Shown: one piece after another, positions 4,926-6,143 of the stretch
How positions within the stretch are numbered: the stretch's first letter is position 1
How the letters are laid out: the number at the start of each line of letters is the position of its first letter
Source of the DNA: Paracoccaceae bacterium
GTDB taxonomy: Bacteria; Pseudomonadota; Alphaproteobacteria; Rhodobacterales; Rhodobacteraceae
Direction of reading: 5' to 3'
DNA: 6,143 nucleotides
Assembly (NCBI GenBank): GCA_016764835.1
Contig: JAESRD010000234.1
Coordinates: 1 to 6,143, forward strand
Notes under the pieces: generated by a model
What the model was told of the DNA's origin: nothing
The model's database searches: none
Seen by the model: the letters and a program-made list of their open reading frames with translations, nothing else
Position numbers and translations under genes: made by a program

Positions 4926-5426
4926 CTAGAGTTGGCGTTCCATGAAGTAGACATATCTGCGCCAAGCTTCGGGAAAACCTTGCGGATGCGGAATGTCTGA
5001 AAATCCGGCACCCTCATACATCTTTCTTGCATGGATAAGAAAAGTCGCCGAAGAGAACATGACTTTTCGGTACCCGTCAGCAATCATCTCTTCAAACATC
5101 AAGCGCCCAATTCCAAGACCCCGGCCGCCCTCATTTACGAACATGCGATTGAATACAGCAACATCCGCTTCTGCCTCGTTGTACATCACACATCCAGCAG
5201 CCTGACCGTCCACAGATGCAATCAAGATTGCCCCACCTGGCCGCGCGTGAAGTTCTGGCAAATCATTCAGGATCACTTCGAACTTTTCAGGGGCCATCGG
5301 ATTTCCCTCTATCGGCCAATCCTGCGGATATGCGTTCCAGTGCCACTCTAACCACGCGCGACATAGCCCACGTGCAATATCGTAGTCGTCACTTCCTTGC
5401 GCAATTCGAATGGAAATATCGGTCAT
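4926..5426 (-). CDS. GNAT family N-acetyltransferase
   Basis: A 166-residue single-domain GNAT protein. Strand four FNRMFV (92-97) leads into the acetyl-CoA pyrophosphate loop GRGLGIGRLM (101-110, R-x-x-G-x-G type), followed by the motif A helix and motif B ARKMYEGAGF (133-142), where the Tyr is the usual general acid candidate. Such enzymes move an acetyl group from acetyl-CoA to an amine; the substrate is not predictable. The N-terminal DYDIARGLCRAWLEWHWNAY region is typical of small-molecule GNATs. Codon use is unlike the flanking genes: of 16 glycines only two are GGC while five are GGA, only two of 18 alanines are GCC, and AGA appears twice. This suggests transfer from another genome. 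The start at 5426 has only a poor SD (GGGGCAGG). It is convergent with VOC and divergent from ABC-F. Confidence 0.88.
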   Translation of the reverse strand: MTDISIRIAQGSDDYDIARGLCRAWLEWHWNAYPQDWPIEGNPMAPEKFEVILNDLPELHARPGGAILIASVDGQAAGCVMYNEAEADVAVFNRMFVNEGGRGLGIGRLMFEEMIADGYRKVMFSSATFLIHARKMYEGAGFSDIPHPQGFPEAWRRYVYFMERQL

Positions 5427-5627
5427 CTGGCCTGCCCCGTCGGTTTTGCGGTTCTCAAGATGGTTGCCCTTTGCGTGGTCTGTGTCAATCGATACGCAGT
5501 TTTGCTAAGTTCCAAGACAAAGGCTCGTTCCCCACCCAGCCGCTAATACGGCGCATATCGGCCCCCTAATTAGCCACAATCAAATCTGGCCGTTGACGCC
5601 CCCGCGCAGTTGGGGCAATGACCGCCT
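5427..5627. promoter_or_regulatory. Divergent intergenic region between the GNAT and ABC-F genes
   Basis: Two hundred bases with no ORF of interest. GCCCC (5598-5602) and GGGGC (5612-5616) form a five-pair GC stem ending 11 bases before the ABC-F start. TTGACG at 5593-5598 resembles a -35 box, but the hexamer 17 bases on (CAATGA) is a very poor -10, so no promoter is called. Confidence 0.35.
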
Positions 5628-6143
5628 ATGCTTAAAATCGACAACATATCCTATTCCGTAGAAGGCCGCCCCCTCATAGAAGAGGCGTCGGCGACTATTC
5701 CTTATGGCCACAAGGTCGGGCTTATTGGCCGCAACGGCGCTGGCAAGACCACGCTGTTCAAAATGATCTATGGCGAAATAGCGCTTGATGGCGGCTCAAT
5801 AACGCTGCCGCGCGGTGCCCGCATTGGTGGCGTTAGCCAAGAAGTGCCCGGCAATGAAGTGTCGCTGATCGATACAGTGCTGGCCGCAGATACCGAGCGC
5901 GCCGAGCTGCTGGCTGACACAACCGAAGATCCGACCCGGATTTCTGAGATCCAAACCCGGCTGACGGATATTGGCGCTTGGTCAGCCGAAGCCCGTGCCA
6001 GCAATATTTTGCGTGGTCTTGGCTTTGATGATGCGGCGCAAAAGCGGCCCTGCTCGGCGTTTTCTGGCGGTTGGCGCATGCGCGTGGCTTTGGCCGGTGT
6101 GCTGTTTGCCCAGCCTGATCTGTTGCTGCTCGACGAGCCGACA
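5628..6143 (+). CDS. ABC-F family ATPase, N-terminal part (YheS-like), cut by the window edge
   Basis: The first 172 codons of an ABC-F protein, open to the last base. The first ATPase domain shows Walker A GRNGAGKTT (34-42), the Q-loop Q71, a helical insert, WSAEARASNILRGLGF (about 121-136), the signature FSGGWRMR (145-152) and Walker B LLLLDEP (165-171). The WSxxxRA...LGF and SGGWRMR pattern is typical of the YheS/Uup side of the family. ABC-F proteins have two tandem ATPase domains and no membrane domain, and bind the ribosomal E site to help stalled or difficult translation, or protect against antibiotics. About 430 more residues would be expected to the right. The start is fixed by an in-frame TGA nine bases upstream (5619-5621), and no proper SD is present. 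Confidence 0.93.
   Translation, partial: MLKIDNISYSVEGRPLIEEASATIPYGHKVGLIGRNGAGKTTLFKMIYGEIALDGGSITLPRGARIGGVSQEVPGNEVSLIDTVLAADTERAELLADTTEDPTRISEIQTRLTDIGAWSAEARASNILRGLGFDDAAQKRPCSAFSGGWRMRVALAGVLFAQPDLLLLDEPT

Noticed and set aside
4724..5083. 119-codon minus-strand ORF across the VOC end, the repeat and the GNAT end
   Set aside because: It lies out of frame over the real GNAT gene and crosses an intergenic repeat; it is a shadow.
5593..5621. TTGACG with CAATGA at 17-base spacing as an ABC-F promoter
   Set aside because: CAATGA matches the -10 consensus at one position only.
5768..6079. 103-codon minus-strand ORF
   Set aside because: Antisense shadow of the ABC-F gene.
1..6143. Phage, transposon, toxin-antitoxin, CRISPR or defence system
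   Set aside because: No integrase, transposase, nuclease or spaced repeat array was found on either strand; the genes are mostly housekeeping or catabolic.

Overview
The window looks like chromosomal DNA from an alphaproteobacterium, probably near the Rhodobacterales. This rests on GC-rich codon use dominated by GGC and GCC, and on the flavour of several proteins: a stand-alone TfoX C-terminal-domain protein, nucleoside diphosphate kinase, and a YheS-like ABC-F ATPase. The order-level placement comes from remembered family resemblance, not a search. No rRNA, tRNA, transposase, integrase or CRISPR array was found.

Layout. (1) Bases 1-1699 hold a minus-strand pair: a short-chain dehydrogenase (SDR), then 12 bp later a fumarylacetoacetate-hydrolase-family (FAH) enzyme. 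Together they fit the last two steps of non-phosphorylating L-fucose or L-rhamnose-type sugar acid breakdown: oxidation of a 2-keto-3-deoxy acid, then cleavage of the 2,4-diketo product to pyruvate and a hydroxy acid. A 16-bp tandem repeat lies just upstream of the pair. (2) Bases 1700-2287 have no firm gene. They hold a 32-codon ORF with a good Shine-Dalgarno (SD) sequence, a run of short inverted repeats ending at eight Ts, and a hydrophobic ORF that runs into the next gene. (3) Bases 2288-3663 are a tightly packed plus-strand operon joined by two ATGA overlaps: TfoX C-terminal-domain protein, PaaI-like hotdog thioesterase, and a lipoprotein lytic transglycosylase. The transglycosylase is frameshifted near its 3' end. 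(4) A strong hairpin at 3703-3736 separates this operon from the convergent ndk gene, and a near copy of its left arm lies just upstream. (5) A VOC-family protein is divergent from ndk. (6) A convergent intergenic stretch contains a 21-bp imperfect tandem repeat enclosed in an inverted repeat. (7) A minus-strand GNAT acetyltransferase has codon use clearly unlike its neighbours and may be acquired DNA. (8) The first 172 codons of an ABC-F ATPase run off the right edge.

The genes mostly belong to unrelated processes: sugar acid catabolism, nucleotide balance, envelope maintenance and ribosome-associated ATPase. I see no convincing new multi-gene system. The points most worth a second look are the transglycosylase frameshift, the structured gene-poor stretch 1700-2287, the repeat-bearing hairpin at 4842-4918 and the foreign-looking GNAT gene.
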